From Vesta saturnalis (Eukaryota > Arthropoda > Insecta > Coleoptera > Lampyridae): a DNA stretch of 64,000 nucleotides. Positions 43,311-56,260 of the stretch are shown one piece after another. Each line of letters opens with the position of its first letter. Within the stretch, counting starts at the first letter, position 1. Both the position numbers and the translations under genes were made by a program. The stretch spans positions 31,001 to 95,000 of the forward strand of contig JARFJB010000825.1 of NCBI GenBank assembly GCA_036346205.1. The letters run 5' to 3'. The notes below the pieces were generated by a model that had not been told where the DNA came from, did no database searches, and saw only the letters and a list, made by a program, of their open reading frames with translations.

Positions 43311-44129
43311 ATTACGTTGTAATATTGATTTTAGTAATGATCCGTAGTCAATATGGAAAAATTTGGTCGCACAACATTTGAAATTATTTGGTAGTCATAA
43401 TGTAGTATAAAATGTAAATGTGTAGAATGCAAAAAGTTGTAAATAGATAAAAATTTAGTAATTTTGTAATTTGTAAATAGTCATCTGTGGGAGAAATAAG
43501 AGAACAATATATATCAGAGTTTATTAAAATACAGAATTCTGTAATTGATAATATGGATAAAACAGGGACCTGCTTCTACTTAAACATTTTGCCACAATAA
43601 ACGTACATTTGAAAAATTATCAATTGAAAGGTCAACTTTCGGTCACCTTTCGCTGATAAGTTCTTTTTCTCTACGTCTGTCTTGAGCTATGCTGTAAAAT
43701 GTGTTAAGGGAGTGAATTATGGCAATTCAGAGTTACCTACAATCAACGAGAGCAGCATTTGACTTGAAAACCCTTCGAAGAAGGTTTTCTTTGTAATTTT
43801 CTTTGGCGTGATACGAATCATTATTTAAATTGATACCCACTTAGTGTTTAGTGAGTTGTTCGTTGAATAGAAAATAATTAGTAGTTGTTTTAGTATTAGT
43901 GAACTCACCAATATTCGAGTATCACTTTGGAAATCTAGTGAGAGAGAGCTTCCATCTTCAACACTTTCTGGCCAAGTGTAGGCGAATTTAGTTACGAGTC
44001 AGTGGTACGGGCTCTCCAGCTGCAAATTGAAGAGCTAGCAAATAACACTATCGCACCTCTCATAGATCTGACTGACATTGAATTCCTAGACTTCAGATCA
44101 GACAATTAGTAACTGCCCCTAAATTTAAA
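43311..44129. other. No gene recognised
   Basis: AT-rich, with a short imperfect inverted repeat (GAAAACC/GGTTTTC) near 43768-43791. No gene. Confidence 0.35.
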
Positions 44130-44905
44130 AATAATCAAGTGGTGTATTTTAAAAACTAATGAGTTTTTTCTGTAATATAGGTTGATCGTGACTCCACCTA
44201 GTAGTACATTTTAAAAGTAGATTTAATTGTTATGGCGAGGACTTTGAAATAGTACTCTAATAATGGCGCCCGTATACTATTCTATAAGACACCGTTAGGA
44301 CTCTTAAACTTGTCACGGCGTCTTAGCCCCATTGCATTGGCCCCCTTGTTTGTTTGTGCGCGTCGCTCCATCTACTTACATGTTTTAAAAAAAGTAGATG
44401 AGGGGCCCACATACTACCTCATAAGACAACAATAGGGCTCCGGAACATGTTCTCGGTCTTCGCTACCCTGAGCGCCCCCTTGTTGATTATGGCGGGGAAA
44501 CTAGAGATTTGAAATAGTATTCTAATAGCGGGGCTCTCATATTATCTCATAAGACAACTATAGGACTTTTGAATTTGTTCTCGGGTCCTTGCCCCTTGCC
44601 CTGATCGTTTGTGACGCCATGTAGTGGTGTATTTTTAAAACGAATGAATGTATTCTGTAATAGATGTTGATCTTGGCTCCACATACTAGTATATTTTAAA
44701 AGTAGATTTAACTGTTATGGCGGGAATTTGAAATAGTATTCTAATCATGGGGACACCGTTAGGACTCTTCTACCTGTCACCGAGTCTTAGCTCCACTGCA
44801 GTGGCCTCCTTATTTGTTTGTTTGTGGCGCTATCTAGCGATGTATTTGTGAAAAAGTTAATAGATTTCTGTAATAGGGTCTGATCTTGGTACCGTCGGGT
44901 GGTAT
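44130..44905 (+). repeat. Satellite-like tandem array, unit about 210-260 bp
   Basis: Three to four diverged units. GAAATAGTATTCTAATA-type blocks occur at about 44249, 44510 and 44730, CATAAGACAAC blocks between them, and GGCGC-ATCTAG with GTTGATCTTGGCTCCAC blocks at about 44180, 44380, 44660 and 44880. The same family occurs at 43115-43310 and, inverted, at 52740-53130. Confidence 0.75.
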
Positions 44906-46379
44906 ATTTAAAAGTAAATTCATGGTTTAAAAGACTTTCACTAAAGATGCGAGAAGCCATGTCTAAAACAGTTGATGCACAAATAGACGAACTACTGTTA
45001 AAAATAAAAAGTTTAAAATGGGATCTGGAAATTTATGGTGTTCAAAGAAAGTTGCAAAAGATGGATCTGAATAAACGCAACACCAGACGGCTGAAGATAT
45101 TGACGCAACCAATAAAATATGTAATAGTACAAATACTGTAAAACATATAAGTGAATAAACAATAGTCACGCAACCCCGAAACAAAAAAAAACTAACAAGC
45201 CGCTGCAAATACGTCAAACAAGCAAAAAAGGCAGCGGAATTTCACCTAATGAAATATTTTTAAAACTAATGGAATATTTTTAAAACTAATGGAAAATTCA
45301 TACAATTGTAATGGATGAAATTTGAAATGCCACTGTATTATTTGTTGTGGGTTTTGAATTTCCATAGGTGCTGTATTTTTACGAAGCAAATTCAGGTTGA
45401 AGTCTAAGATGTTGATTTCATGAATGCATTTTCCATTTTCGACTTTCTGTGTTCAAACTTGTGTATAAATCTAATACCATTTTGAGAGAGGATAGTTTCA
45501 AACCAATATCTTAGATTTAAATTTTAAATCTTGTTTCTATATCCAATATGGCTTTATAGAAACTGGTTTCATATTAAACTCGTTTCCGATATTACCTAGC
45601 GCTTTAGTAATTGGGAAGTAATTAAACTCGGTTTATGTATGCATTTTCTTGTAAATGTATTAGTAACTACCTCGCTGACCTGATAGTTAAAATAAAAAAT
45701 AAAGTATATTGTCAAAACTTGAAATGAAAGTCAACTGCATGATGCATCTTGAACAAGCTGTACGAGTTGAAAACCAACTCAGCCGTAAATAGGGTTTAGG
45801 ACAATCTCAAAATGTCCAATCGGATGCTGCAAACGGTGCTCAGAACCCTGTTTTGTTTAAAACTATAACTTTCCACGGTTTCGATCAGCATCTTATATTG
45901 AGGGCTGCAGCAGTATCTAGGGTCCACTTTGGCTGATGCTAGGTATAACCTGTATCTTAAGGTTACATTTTAGTCAGAGGTATCCTTTTGCCGTAGGATT
46001 GACACCTTGAAAATGAGCTTATGCTAAACGCATTGATAACAATTTATTGTTCTTTTTGCTTTCCGTCATCTTGCTTGCTTGCACCATCTTGTTTGCCTTT
46101 CTGACTTTCTGCCAATCTGTCTTCGCTATCTTATTTCCGTGTACCTTTTTGGCTTTCGGCCGTCTTGTTTACTACGCGAAACATCACAAATTGTTTTTTC
46201 CCAAACTTAAATTTTAGATAACTAACTTTCTCACCAGTCGCCAGTGACGTTCGTTAACAACAGATTTCGTTCGACCGCAGGAAATTTTATTACTAAGCGA
46301 ATTTTTGATCAATCTGCTAATGCAGAGTGGTTGTGATTTACATTATGGTAAGTCTACTCTAATTTTTGTCGTATGGTGT
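44906..46379. other. No gene recognised
   Basis: An 80-codon frame from 44899 (KTVDAQIDELLLKIKSLKWD) could form a short coiled coil but matches nothing I know. 45245-45295 holds a 23-bp direct duplication (ATTTTTAAAACTAATGGAA). Confidence 0.35.
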
Positions 46380-46628
46380 TTAAGTCTTCCATGGAATTTT
46401 TTGGAGAAAATGAGTGTCGAGATTTTGACTGTTCATTGCCGAAACGTAGTCAACATGTACTTCTGTTAAAATAGGTTGTTGTATGTCGAACTTATATTTG
46501 TTCTCAATAGAAAAAGCTTTCCGGCAAACTGTACAATATAACTTGTAAGCGTCGTTTTCGCGAAATTTTTTGATACAAGGATAAGTGTCAGCAAAGGCTT
46601 CATTGTATTTACATTTTCTTCCGGCCAT
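46380..46628 (-). pseudogene. hAT transposase N-terminal BED-like finger, fragment
   Basis: MAGRKCKYNEAFADTYPCIK then KLYCTVCRKAFSIENKYKFD and HVDYVSAM resemble the N-terminal zinc finger of the hAT type at 13736 (C-x2-C ... H). The second histidine region is changed (QQPILTEVH). The rest of the transposase is absent from the downstream sequence. Confidence 0.6.
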
Positions 46629-46699
46629 TATGGCCGTGATTAGCGGATTAAAATTGTGGCATGTTTCGCTTATAGGTTATAACTTAATTGTAATATTAG

Positions 46700-46883
46700 A
46701 CACAAACATACATACACACGAACGCGCACGCTCACGTCCACGTCTACGCTTACACCGACTCCCACCACGCACTCACACCTAACCCACATCCACACCACAC
46801 CCAACTCCCCACTCACATGCATCACCCATACATCCACACCGCACACCAATCACACACACACACACACAACAGACACACACACA

Positions 46884-46930
<47 letters not shown>

Positions 46931-46976
46931 CACACACACACACACAGACACACACACACACACACACACACACAAA
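46700..46976. repeat. (CA)n microsatellite with degenerate flank
   Basis: Degenerate CACG/CACC units pass into long CA runs (46850-46975). Confidence 0.95.
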
Positions 46977-47968
46977 TGTACATTAATTTACCTACGCTGC
47001 TAGAGGGTATGCAATGTATAAACAAGAGGTGCAAATACAGTCACAGCAGAGCACAGCGCAATGACGAATAAATGAACATGCACACGTAAAGTAATCGTAA
47101 TGTAAAAAACCGCTGCCAAATTATCTGCCATAATGCTTTCTCTATATGAAAACAAATTTTGACCAATAATCTGTAATAAGCAACTTCAAAGCCCTCAATA
47201 ACTGAATTTGAGTCATATCGGTTTTTAATCACAATAATCCCCTATTTTTGACCCGCCATTTTAAATTTTTTAATTTTGACAAATGATTCATACTTAGCGA
47301 TCTTAAAAACCCCCAATACCCGACTTTCAAAAAAATCGGTTTACACAATTTTGTACCTTAAAACGATGCGCTGCTGGTTTGGTACAATTTTGTACCTTAA
47401 AAACCATGCGCTGCTGGTTATTATTTTTGTTCACTTTGAAATTATATAAAATTATAATTTTTTAACTTTTTAAAATTTGAAGCAATGAATTTTTTCATTT
47501 TCTAGGCCCCTAAAGTGCCCCGCTGACCTAAATCTTACGGCAATGAATTTTTGGACCAAATTTCATATCGATAGCTTTAATGGTTCATAAGTTATCGCGC
47601 ACGCACGCATGCATACACACACACACACATGCACGCACGCACCCACACACGCACCCCACGTACGCACGCACGTACCCACCCATCCAACTACCCAACCAAG
47701 CAACCCCTCAAATGTAAATATTTCCCCACTCGCATTGTATTTTTGTGAACAACCTTTATTCATGGGATTTTGTCAAGATCACTAACATTAATAATGGGTT
47801 TTACTGGCATGGAATTTCCCAAATGAGCTTTTAATTGACTATTAATGACCTACAATTTTGCTTAACCCGCATTACACATGATATGCAGTGTATATACGTC
47901 TGTATCCATAAAAAACATTCATTCCTGCTCCCCCTTATCGCCACGTACCTATTGGTAAAGGTATAATC
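46977..47968. repeat. Unassigned, with a 46-bp tandem duplication and a CA-rich tract
   Basis: ACAATTTTGTACCTTAAAAC followed by ATGCGCTGCTGGTT occurs twice in tandem (47345-47425). 47598-47690 is a degenerate CACG/CACA tract. No gene. Confidence 0.6.
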
Positions 47969-49135
47969 ACTCTATCAGAAAGTCATGTATGAGCCGCGTA
48001 AACGTTAAAATTTTGTGTGGTAAGTTGGTACCACTGTCAACTATTATGACATAGCGTTTTAGTGCTACCTCTCACTTAGTTTGTTATCAGTCATTCTGTT
48101 CATTTACCTCAAGAGTGTTTTGCGATGTTTACCATGAATAAGTTTGCCGTGTATTTAAAATGTTACACAAAGCTCATGGTGGTATAGTTTTATACAAAAC
48201 ACAGGTAGATGAGCGGTACTATTAATCCAAGATGGTCGTAAAGTGGTTATTGATTTGCCTTCTTCTGGGCATCCATCGATATCTAACACTGATTAAACCG
48301 TCGTTAAGGTGAAAGGATTGGTTCTTCAAAATCGTCATAATGCTTTGGGAAAGTTATATCAAGAACTTGACATCCTTCACGAGTCAGCTTTTTATTTTAA
48401 TATTAATTACATTTATACACAAATGACCAATAACCATTTAATTTCATATAACAGCGCGAAATTTGAATTTCTAATGCCTTCATTATACCTCACCTTCATA
48501 CAGCGCATCATAACGGGTGATGTGACGTGGTTATTTGAGTATGACATGCCACCCAGTCTGAATTCATCGGAATGGCGCCACCAAAGCTAGCCGAAACCGA
48601 AAAAAACTACGTCAAACTCGATCGAAAATAAAGTCATGCTCACCGTTTTCTTTGACTACCGTGGTGTGGTTTACTCCGTATTCCTTCCGTAAGGCCATAC
48701 TGTCAATAAGGATTGCTACTTGGGCGTTATGTAGCGTTTGAGAAAGAATGTAGGTCGTAAACGGCCAGATTTGTGGTCAAACGATTCATGGATTTTGCAT
48801 TAAGGCAACGTGCCATCTGACGAAGCCACCACTGTGAACGAATTTTAGTCAATAATGCAACAAATATGATCAAATAAGTACTGCATTAACCAATATGGCT
48901 CTTTAAATTTATGTTGTTTCCCAAACTCTAATTGCCACTTCTGGAACTCGTTTCCAGTCGATTAAAGTTAGAAAACAGAAAGGAACTAAAGAGATCCTGG
49001 AATCTGCATATAAAAGGTGTGTGGATGATTGGATCAAACCAAACGCTATGTGTGCAGCATATTTTAAATAAGGCGAAATAAATTTTGATGAACAATGTAT
49101 TTCATTTACAAATTCCGGGTACTTTTGACAGAATA
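47969..49135 (+). mobile_element. Mariner element, decayed transposase
   Basis: The transposase is readable in three frames: VYQELDILHESAF-like N-terminal text, then RIITGDVTWLFEYDMPPSLN (first catalytic aspartate in TGD), SEWRHQS, KVMLTVFFDYRGVVYSVFLP, and LRKNVG.KRPDLWSNDSW. Then comes WILH.GNVPSDEAT, where the second catalytic aspartate codon has become glycine, and LFPKLKLPLLELV-like text, ending with CVDDWIKPNAM. The ends are diverged inverted repeats (CTCTATCAGAAAGT at about 47970, TTCTGTCAAAAGT read inward from about 49132). It ends immediately before the next mariner-group element. Confidence 0.75.
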
Positions 49136-49137
49136 TA

Positions 49138-50117
49138 CCAGGTGATCCGTTTGACTAGGGATAATTTCAAAAGCTAGTAATTTAAAATTTCAAGGCAATT
49201 AACTTTATGCTCTACCAATGCAACCGCGAATGATGGGAGTTTTATGCGTAGCTATATGGTCAATTTTGGTAAAAATCACACCTAAAGTGCGATGTGTTTT
49301 GTGGTTTGAACAATTCCAAAGTGTTGTCCGTGTTCAGAGAGATATAGACGAGTATATAACATCAGAATAGCTCCTAAATACGCCAACATTAGGGGTTGGT
49401 ACCGCACGTTTAGAAAAATGGTTGCATATGTAGGCGGTATTCTTGGTTCGACGTGATCCAGCTAAAGAAGCTCGGCTGGATCAAGCAATGAAGGATAGTC
49501 CTGGAAAAAGCTTGCGCCGTTTATCTTTAGAAGTGAATATATCATACATAACATGCTATCGAAAGTCAGAATTACATGAAAATGTAATTACCGATTCACC
49601 GTTTGTAGGCTCTGAAACAACAAAACAATGAAGCAAGGCTCAATTTTGCAAATATCGTATGCAAGCAGTTGGAAGAAAATCAAAATTTTTTAGACAACTG
49701 TATATTTTCTTTGAAGCTACCTTACATGTAGTGGAAGTGTGAATACCTACAATTTAAATTTGCAGCATGATCCGCATGCAACGTATGAATTCCAAAGGGC
49801 ATCTCCTAAAGTGAAAGTATGGTGCGCTATTATCCGCTTTAGAATATACGGTTCTTTCTTTTATGCTGAAAACACGATAAGATCAGGACCGTATCTAGAC
49901 ATGTTATTCTTTGTTACTGAATTCGAAAATCATAATGTGATTTTCCAGCAAGATGGAGTTCTACCTCACTGGTAGTACACCAGATATGTTGGAAAAATTG
50001 GCAGCACGATAAGAACTCTGTCGTCAGCTTATATATTTGTCATATTATGTCTAATTAAACAGTTTTTAACCACACTAGAGGTATTTTAAACTATCCCTAG
50101 TGAAATGTATCAGGTGG
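49138..50117 (+). mobile_element. Second mariner-group element with clear TIRs
   Basis: The ends are inverted repeats over about 37 bp, starting CCAGGTGATCCGTTTGACTA and, read inward from the right, CCACCTGATACATTTCACTA. TA flanks both ends (49136-49137 and 50118-50119). Inside, the plus strand reads a helix-turn-helix-like KSLRRLSLEVNISYITCYRK (49443-49630). After a stop it continues with SPKVKVWCAIIRFRIYGSFF and NVIFQQDGVLPHW, where the second catalytic aspartate is in QQDG. The first aspartate region and the C-terminus after the QQDG box are deleted; a nonautonomous derivative. Confidence 0.8.
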
Positions 50118-50119
50118 TA

Positions 50120-52499
50120 TTTCAATAATGAATGATAAAAAAAATGAACAAAAAATAATTTAAAGTAGTATTAGTTTAAAAATTAGTTAAAGAAACTACG
50201 AAGGTTGTAAGAGAATATTGAAATATTCGGGTCATTACCTAGTACTTCGCACCGTTTTATCATTGAGAACATGTATGATAAGTCGTTTCGATGGTATAAA
50301 CGTATATTTGCACGTAATTTTTTTTTGTTACGGTGGTTTAAATGTTACGACACTAGAACATGTTAAAATATCGGTTAATCTTAGAAAACTATCTAAGAAG
50401 GGTATCTGAGGGGTTATAGAATTTTTATTTCGAATTTTAGATGTAAATTTATATTTGCAAGAACGGCACTGTAAAATCCGTCCGCTAACCGAAATTGCTA
50501 CCGTATGCAAAAGAATTTACATTTAAAGTTAACGCAGAAGCGTATCCTGTGATTTAATAACGTTTTGCGCTTAAAAAGAGATCGCCCTCGCTTGGGATTA
50601 TTATAGAAAGTTTTGTATAGGTTAGGCATTCCATGGAGTGAATATGCGAATCTCATCTAGACATTTCATAAAGTTATTACATTTTTCTTTTAAAATTTTA
50701 TTATGGCGTAGGTTTGGAAGTTTCGTTTTCATTGTTCCGTTTCACATTTTCACCTCGCAAGTTCATGTGATAATTAAACCTCTTTATGAGTGGTTGATTT
50801 TGAATGAGCGCCCTAAAAATTAAGGGTCATTTCAGGATGAAATGTTGAGTAAGGGCGCAAATTTTTACTTGTAAATATGGAACATTAAGCATTCATTATT
50901 AAAGCTAGACTGTTAATTAAACGCTATAAGTAAAAAGTGATTAACGACAAATGTTCAGTGATATTAAAATCAAAATACAAAGGTACAAGGAAACAAAAAC
51001 GATAGAGGCGATCTTACAATACATTGCAGTGGCAGAACAGTCTCGTTTATAACCCATTTTGTGTGTTACGTTTGATCGCCATTATCGTGGTGGGACCATT
51101 AAAACTTTCCCCTTACTTGGAGTACTATGAGTTTAGTGGATTTAGTGTTATATAAAGGAGATCGTCAGTTATCTTTATTATAAAGAATTAACTTTCATCA
51201 ATGAGCTTAATGAAAGATATTAGATATAATTTCCTTTAAGACATTATTATACTAGTTAATGTACGAGAGCCCGAAAAAACCTGATTTATTTGTCTTCCAA
51301 TTTATACCAAATTTATAGTTACTTTGTGTATTTATATCAAGGTTCTGTACAAAATTAGAATTTCAGAAAGTGAAATCGATGAGGAAAAAATCATAACATA
51401 TGAATTCGACTCAAGCGCAAAAACAGTCCTTCCCAGGGCTAAGGCTGACGATGAAAGCAGAGTTGGCTTCCGAAACGTCGCGCTATGAAAGCAAAAACTA
51501 TGGAAATAGGCCAATCAACTCAACTAACGATGAAAATTAAAAATATACACTATCAATAATAATAACGTTTACAGAGGGTTACAGTCTAATCTTAGTCTAA
51601 TTAAAATCTAAATTCAGTTTTAATTATTATTTGTGAGACTAACCTTGATTGTTACAATTAATAAGCTGTTTGTTATCAAAATTTTAATTGGTTTATTTAC
51701 GCAAGTAGCGGGAATAACGCTACCGTTTTATAGGTACAAGTGTGCGGCATTCAAAAATCAACTATTAGTTTTTTTTTTGTATTATTGGTAAGATAACAAA
51801 ATTCCGAAGTCTTTAAAAATTACAAAACAATTGAAAATAGAAACTAGATGCAAAGCAACACATGTTTTAGTAAAGCACAATTATTATTCATTTGAAAGAT
51901 GATACCTATATTAAATAACTACTTTTAATAGTTATTGTACTTAATACCTGGAAAAGTAAATTCACGTTTAATTAAGTACGAAGAATTTTATTGACGTTTA
52001 TAGACTATTCACATTTATTAATTGTATTGATATTGAGTATTTTTAGCCAATATACGAGAGAAGATTCTAATATATATGGAAAACACTTCAACAATTGGTT
52101 GACACGAGTATACCGGCTGCACTCTTTTCTAGTACCTTAAATGTTTCAAGATCCCAGAGTTACTCCTGACGTAGAGACTCGAACCATTACATATATCACT
52201 TTTTGCACTCGCTTAGTTAAGTAATACGAAAAAAGCTTTAAAAGATTTTTCCTACAATTTTTTTCCAAAACCATGATGATAGTGACTAATCACAGTCGAA
52301 GAGGAAGAAGACGATAAATCTATAATAATTAAATAAATAAATGATGTATTGTTTTTAAAAATATATTGTGGGTTTAAACTTTAGTAGTTATTAATTCGCA
52401 TATAATAATCCATTAATGTCTTTTATCTTTTTATTTCCGTTATATCAATTTGGTATTTTTAGCAAGCTGTAAGTTAAACCAAATCAGTAGTTTTGAGCA
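50120..52499. other. 2.4 kb without a recognised gene
   Basis: AT-rich with short frames. The plus-strand frame near 51350-51490 (SESEIDEEKIITYEFDSSAK) reads fairly protein-like, but I know no match for it. Confidence 0.35.
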
Positions 52500-52720
52500 G
52501 TAAGCTGATTTTCGCAAGCTGTAAGTTATGATTTGATTTATTGAGATTGATTGATTTGGTCGTTTGATTGAGATTGATCCGATTGATTGATTGATTTGAT
52601 TTGATCGAGCATGATTTGTTTGAAATTGATTTGATTAATTGATTTGTTTGTTTGTTTGAGAAAGAGCCGAGAGAGACGAGAGAGAAAAACGGTGGAAACG
52701 AGAGACAAATACGAACACGA
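52500..52720. repeat. GATT-rich low-complexity tract
   Basis: Irregular GATTGATT, TTTGTTTG and GAGAGA units. Confidence 0.85.
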
Positions 52721-52739
52721 TTAACCTCTATTACAGAAA

Positions 52740-53130
52740 ACACTCATTAGTTCATGCACCACTAGATGGCACCACAAACAAACACTAATTAGTCTTAGAA
52801 ATATACCTCTATGTGGCGCCACCTTTATTGCTTAATATATTCATAGGCCATACACAACTAGATGGCGACACAAATTCAAATTTCGCAGCAAGGGGGCCAC
52901 GACGGGTGGGAGTAGACCCTAACACAAGTTCCTATACTTGTCTTACAAGTTAACATTAGGGCCCCTTATTAGAATACTATTTATCGTTTAGGGGGACGGG
53001 ACAAGGGGGGGGGCAGACCCTAATACAAGTTCCTATACTTGCCTTATGAGATAGAATTAGGGTCCTTTATTAGAATACTACTTCCAGCGGTGGGGCTACG
53101 GCAGGGGAGAAGGCCCGAGACCAAGTTCCT
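52740..53130 (-). repeat. Inverted copy of the satellite-like array
   Basis: In reverse complement this shows ATAGTATTCTAATAAGGGGC, GGGTCCACTTTC-like text and GGCGCCACATAG, as in 44130-44900. Two copies of the TTCCTATACTTG block stand about 100 bp apart (52930 and 53030), so the unit is partly collapsed. Confidence 0.7.
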
Positions 53131-53689
53131 ATGTCTGTTTGATGTTTTCATAATTGATTAACATTTAAAAATTCCTTAACCATAATAACGTAATTCCCTT
53201 CAAGCAGAACCAAATTAACCGCGTATCTTAGCTCGTCGTGTTGGTGATAATGTGTTTAACTAAAGGATTACATTCCAGTGTAAGTAGGTATTTGAATGCT
53301 ATTAAAGCTCGCAGCAAAAAATTCAACAAGCAGATGTAGCATATTAAAATCAATCATTGCCTTGCAAGAAGTATCTAATTACGCACGCAGGTTCATTCAG
53401 TTGAAATCAGTTAAAAGAAAAGCAATTCGCTTTAGATAGTACCGTGGCCCTCCCCATTGTTAGTATGACTTGGTGTTGTTGACTGTTTCTTAATATTTGT
53501 GTAGAGAAAATAATGCGTGGACGAAACGTCGAAGGATAGATCACTGTTAAATAAGGTCGGGATTTACAGACACGGGCCCAGATGACATTAAAAACTCCTC
53601 AAATTCCATCTGTTAAACTTATTGTTTTGTATAGATGAATGTGTCACCTGAAAAAAAGGGACGCTCTATTTTCCAACGCAGTCACTCAA
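53131..53689. other. No gene recognised
   Basis: Unassigned DNA between the satellite and DR-B. Confidence 0.35.
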
Positions 53690-53868
53690 GATTGTGTACC
53701 GGTCCCTTTATTATGATTTATTTGCACCTTGCAAGGCTATATTTTAATGAGTTTTTTGTCTTTGATCGATTATTATTTTCTTATTTGCCTATTTACTTAA
53801 ATACCGGAATTATTGGTTGTATAAGGCCACATATTTGGTATTACAATTTTAATTAATTTATTAATATA
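53690..53868 (-). repeat. DR-B repeat, part on the left of the DD41D composite
   Basis: In reverse complement this continues 60985-60574 and matches 31572-32085 of the intact copy (AACCAATAATTCCGG, GTGGCCTTATACAACC, AGCCTTGCAAGG). Confidence 0.75.
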
Positions 53869-54297
53869 TCGGGTGGACAATAAGAACGGCCGTCAGCCAT
53901 ATCTCAGGAATGGATTATAGCACAGGTTCGGGAAAAAATTTTTATAACAAAAGTGGCCTCGAAAACGCCTGAAATTATTTTCAGAATTGTAGGTCCACCG
54001 CTAGAGGCGTATTTGACAGTTAAAATTGTAAAAGCTAAATTTTTCAAAATTTACTCAATTAAGGGGCATATTAAATATTATAATCAGATTCCTCGACAAA
54101 TTGTGCATATTTTTATTTGACAAGTTTTAGTCTATCTCTTCAAATAAGGGTGGGGAGAGTGGAAACCTTGTTACGAAAAAACGCCTTTAATTCAGGTTCT
54201 GCTTGACCGATTTTAATAAACTTGGTGTTGTTTGAAAGAGCTTTTGTTAAACAATAGAAAATTTCTAAATTTGAAGCAATCTGATTAATAACATAAA
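53869..54297 (+). repeat. Left long TIR of the DD41D element
   Basis: Matches the reverse complement of 60150-60571 over its full length with scattered differences, for example ACAATTGTAGGTCCACCGCT-type and CAAATAAGGGTGGGGAG-type blocks. Its inner edge lies at the transposase 3' end. Confidence 0.9.
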
Positions 54298-54843
54298 TAA
54301 AAATCTAAACAAGTTAGATCTGGAGACCTTGGTGGCCAAATAAATAAACTTCCACATCCTATCCACCTTTTAGGGTGTGATTGATCTAAGAAATTCCGAA
54401 CATCTCTCGAATAATGTGCCGGGCACCCATCATGTTGCAAGAACATGTCACGACGAATGGCCAAGGGCACCTATTCTAAAAGAAGTGGCAATTCGTTGCT
54501 TAAAAAGTCTAAAAAGGCCCAATTATTTCTCCACCTAGAATCCCACACCACACATTTACAGACCAATGACCCTGATGTTGGACCTCCTGCATCCAGTGGG
54601 GATTCATTTCAGACCAGTAGTGCATATTATGTCAATATACACTACCATCACTATGAAAAGTAGCCTCATCTGTCCACATAATTCGTGAAAGTATTTCAGG
54701 ATCGTCGTGTATCATATTTGAAAGCCAGTTGCAAAAATCCAACCTGGTATCGAAATCTTGAACATTCAAACTATGGTGTAGGACCATGTTAAATGGGTGC
54801 AATCTAAAATAGTTTATATTATAAAGTAATCAGATCAATAAGA
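54285..54843 (-). pseudogene. DD41D transposase, C-terminal catalytic part
   Basis: The minus strand reads HPFNMVLHHSLNVQDFDTRL, WLSNMIHDDPEILSRIMWTD (first catalytic aspartate) and EATFHSDG. Next come SVNVWCGILGGEIIGPF, FLQHDGCPAHYSRDVRNFLD (second aspartate) and RWIGCG, WPPRSPDLTCLDFYL (third aspartate). I count 41 residues between the last two aspartates, i.e. DD41D. Stops in VY*HNMHYW and around 54500 inactivate it. The N-terminal part is across the Crypton-like insertion at 56737-57121. Confidence 0.85.
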
Positions 54844-55284
54844 CACATTGAAGTCCTTCGTTGTTAGTAAACGAAAAAGGGCTTTAAATGCATTTATGTC
54901 AGACTTCATCATTATTCAGTCATAATAACCCTGAATCAAGACACATTAATTAGGAAATGATACACCCTAACATGAGAACCGCAATTATAAATAGCAACGG
55001 GCGTTATTTATATAATGCCCGAGAGCGTTATTTCTAAAACGCCCTCTAATATGGACTAATGAATCTGTACTAAAATGGAGAAACGAAAAGTCTTCAAAAA
55101 TAAAGATACAACAAAACTAATTTATCGAATAATACATTTTCGTAATAACTTAATAAGTAATAATTATCCTAAATACTGCTATTCTTTGAAATAAAAAGAA
55201 CAATTCTGAAACTCTCCAGAGAACTGCATACCAGCTTGAATCATAGATTTTCTAAGATTAATCGATTCAGTAGTTCTTGGTGAT

Positions 55285-56260
55285 CTACTTTTGCATGATC
55301 GACAATGTGTTTACTTCAGTACAGGTACTTGTACGCATTCCAGCTGAAACAGCGTTGTTCTGCTTCAAGCAATGACTGTCATCTACATACTCCTTTGCCA
55401 CTGTTTGACTCTGCCACCTTCCGAGCTTCATCAAGTTTGTGCTACCTCCAGCATCAGAATGGAGGGTGGCACCTGTACGTCCAGACAATGTCCTGTGTAA
55501 GCTTTAGGTTCGGGCAACCCTAAATATGTTGCAATCTTGCAAGGTATAATTCAAGGTGTTTTACGCACAGGCTCGTCGTGCAACGGTTTCCCAAAACATA
55601 AGAAGAATCTATCATCAGACACGCCTGCAGGTCGCAGAGATATGTAATTCCGTATTAGGTTCAATGCTTTCATTTGTGATTCCTCAATATAATGAAACTT
55701 CTTCCTTTATCAGTTTTAGTCATAGGGATGTCTACAGTTATATGCGTTCCACATCTCGCACATCTGTAAACCGCATCTTCACGAGCTCGTCCCGTCTGCA
55801 TGCTCGAATATACCCATCAACATGCAACCTGAAATAAAGTCTATGGTCAAATGTTATCTATATAACATAAATTTACCTTATGCATCAGATACTGCAAATC
55901 AGGTGCTTCTGTAAGAAATGCGACAACCTGTTCGCGAGTAAGGACCTTTGATTTCTTTGGACGATAGCCTTTCTGAACTTGTTTTAAAATCCTGTAGCTG
56001 CACAAATTTTTCGAAACTCTTAATCTTCTTTTTCAAGCAAATGACTTAAAATATTATGCAAACATACCAACTCCTGGAAGTAACCTAACATCACGGTCTC
56101 ATTAATTATCTTCACCGAGTTACTTTTCATCCATTTCTCAAAATCAACGTACTCTTTTCATAACAGAACTTCGACTTTTTCGATACGATTGCTTCATTCG
56201 GTTTCGCGGCTCTCGTTAGAATATTCTCTGGCAATTTATCAGCTTCGTTCGCCATTTCGA
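55285..56260 (-). pseudogene. Tyrosine recombinase (second type) of the nested element
   Basis: Reading down the minus strand: ANEADKLPENILTRAAKPNE, KSKFCYEK, YVDFEKWMKSNSVKIINETV (SAM-like N-terminal DNA-binding part), then KQVQKGYRPKKSKVLTREQ and VVAFLTEAPDLQYLMHKV. Next is CRRDELVKMRFTDVRDVERI, carrying the first catalytic arginine, and MTKTDKGRSFIILRNH. The end has SGRTGATLHSDAGGSTN (second arginine, in R-T-G-A-T), LGRWQSQTVAKEYVDDS (tryptophan and the nucleophile tyrosine). Frameshifts and stops occur at several points. It is a different subfamily from the gene at 34.5-35.8 kb. Confidence 0.75.

Noticed and set aside
46779..47071. Histidine/threonine-rich open frames
   Set aside because: They translate a (CA)n tract.
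52160..52195. GACTCGAACC resembling an inverted tRNA T arm
   Set aside because: No supporting stems on the minus strand.
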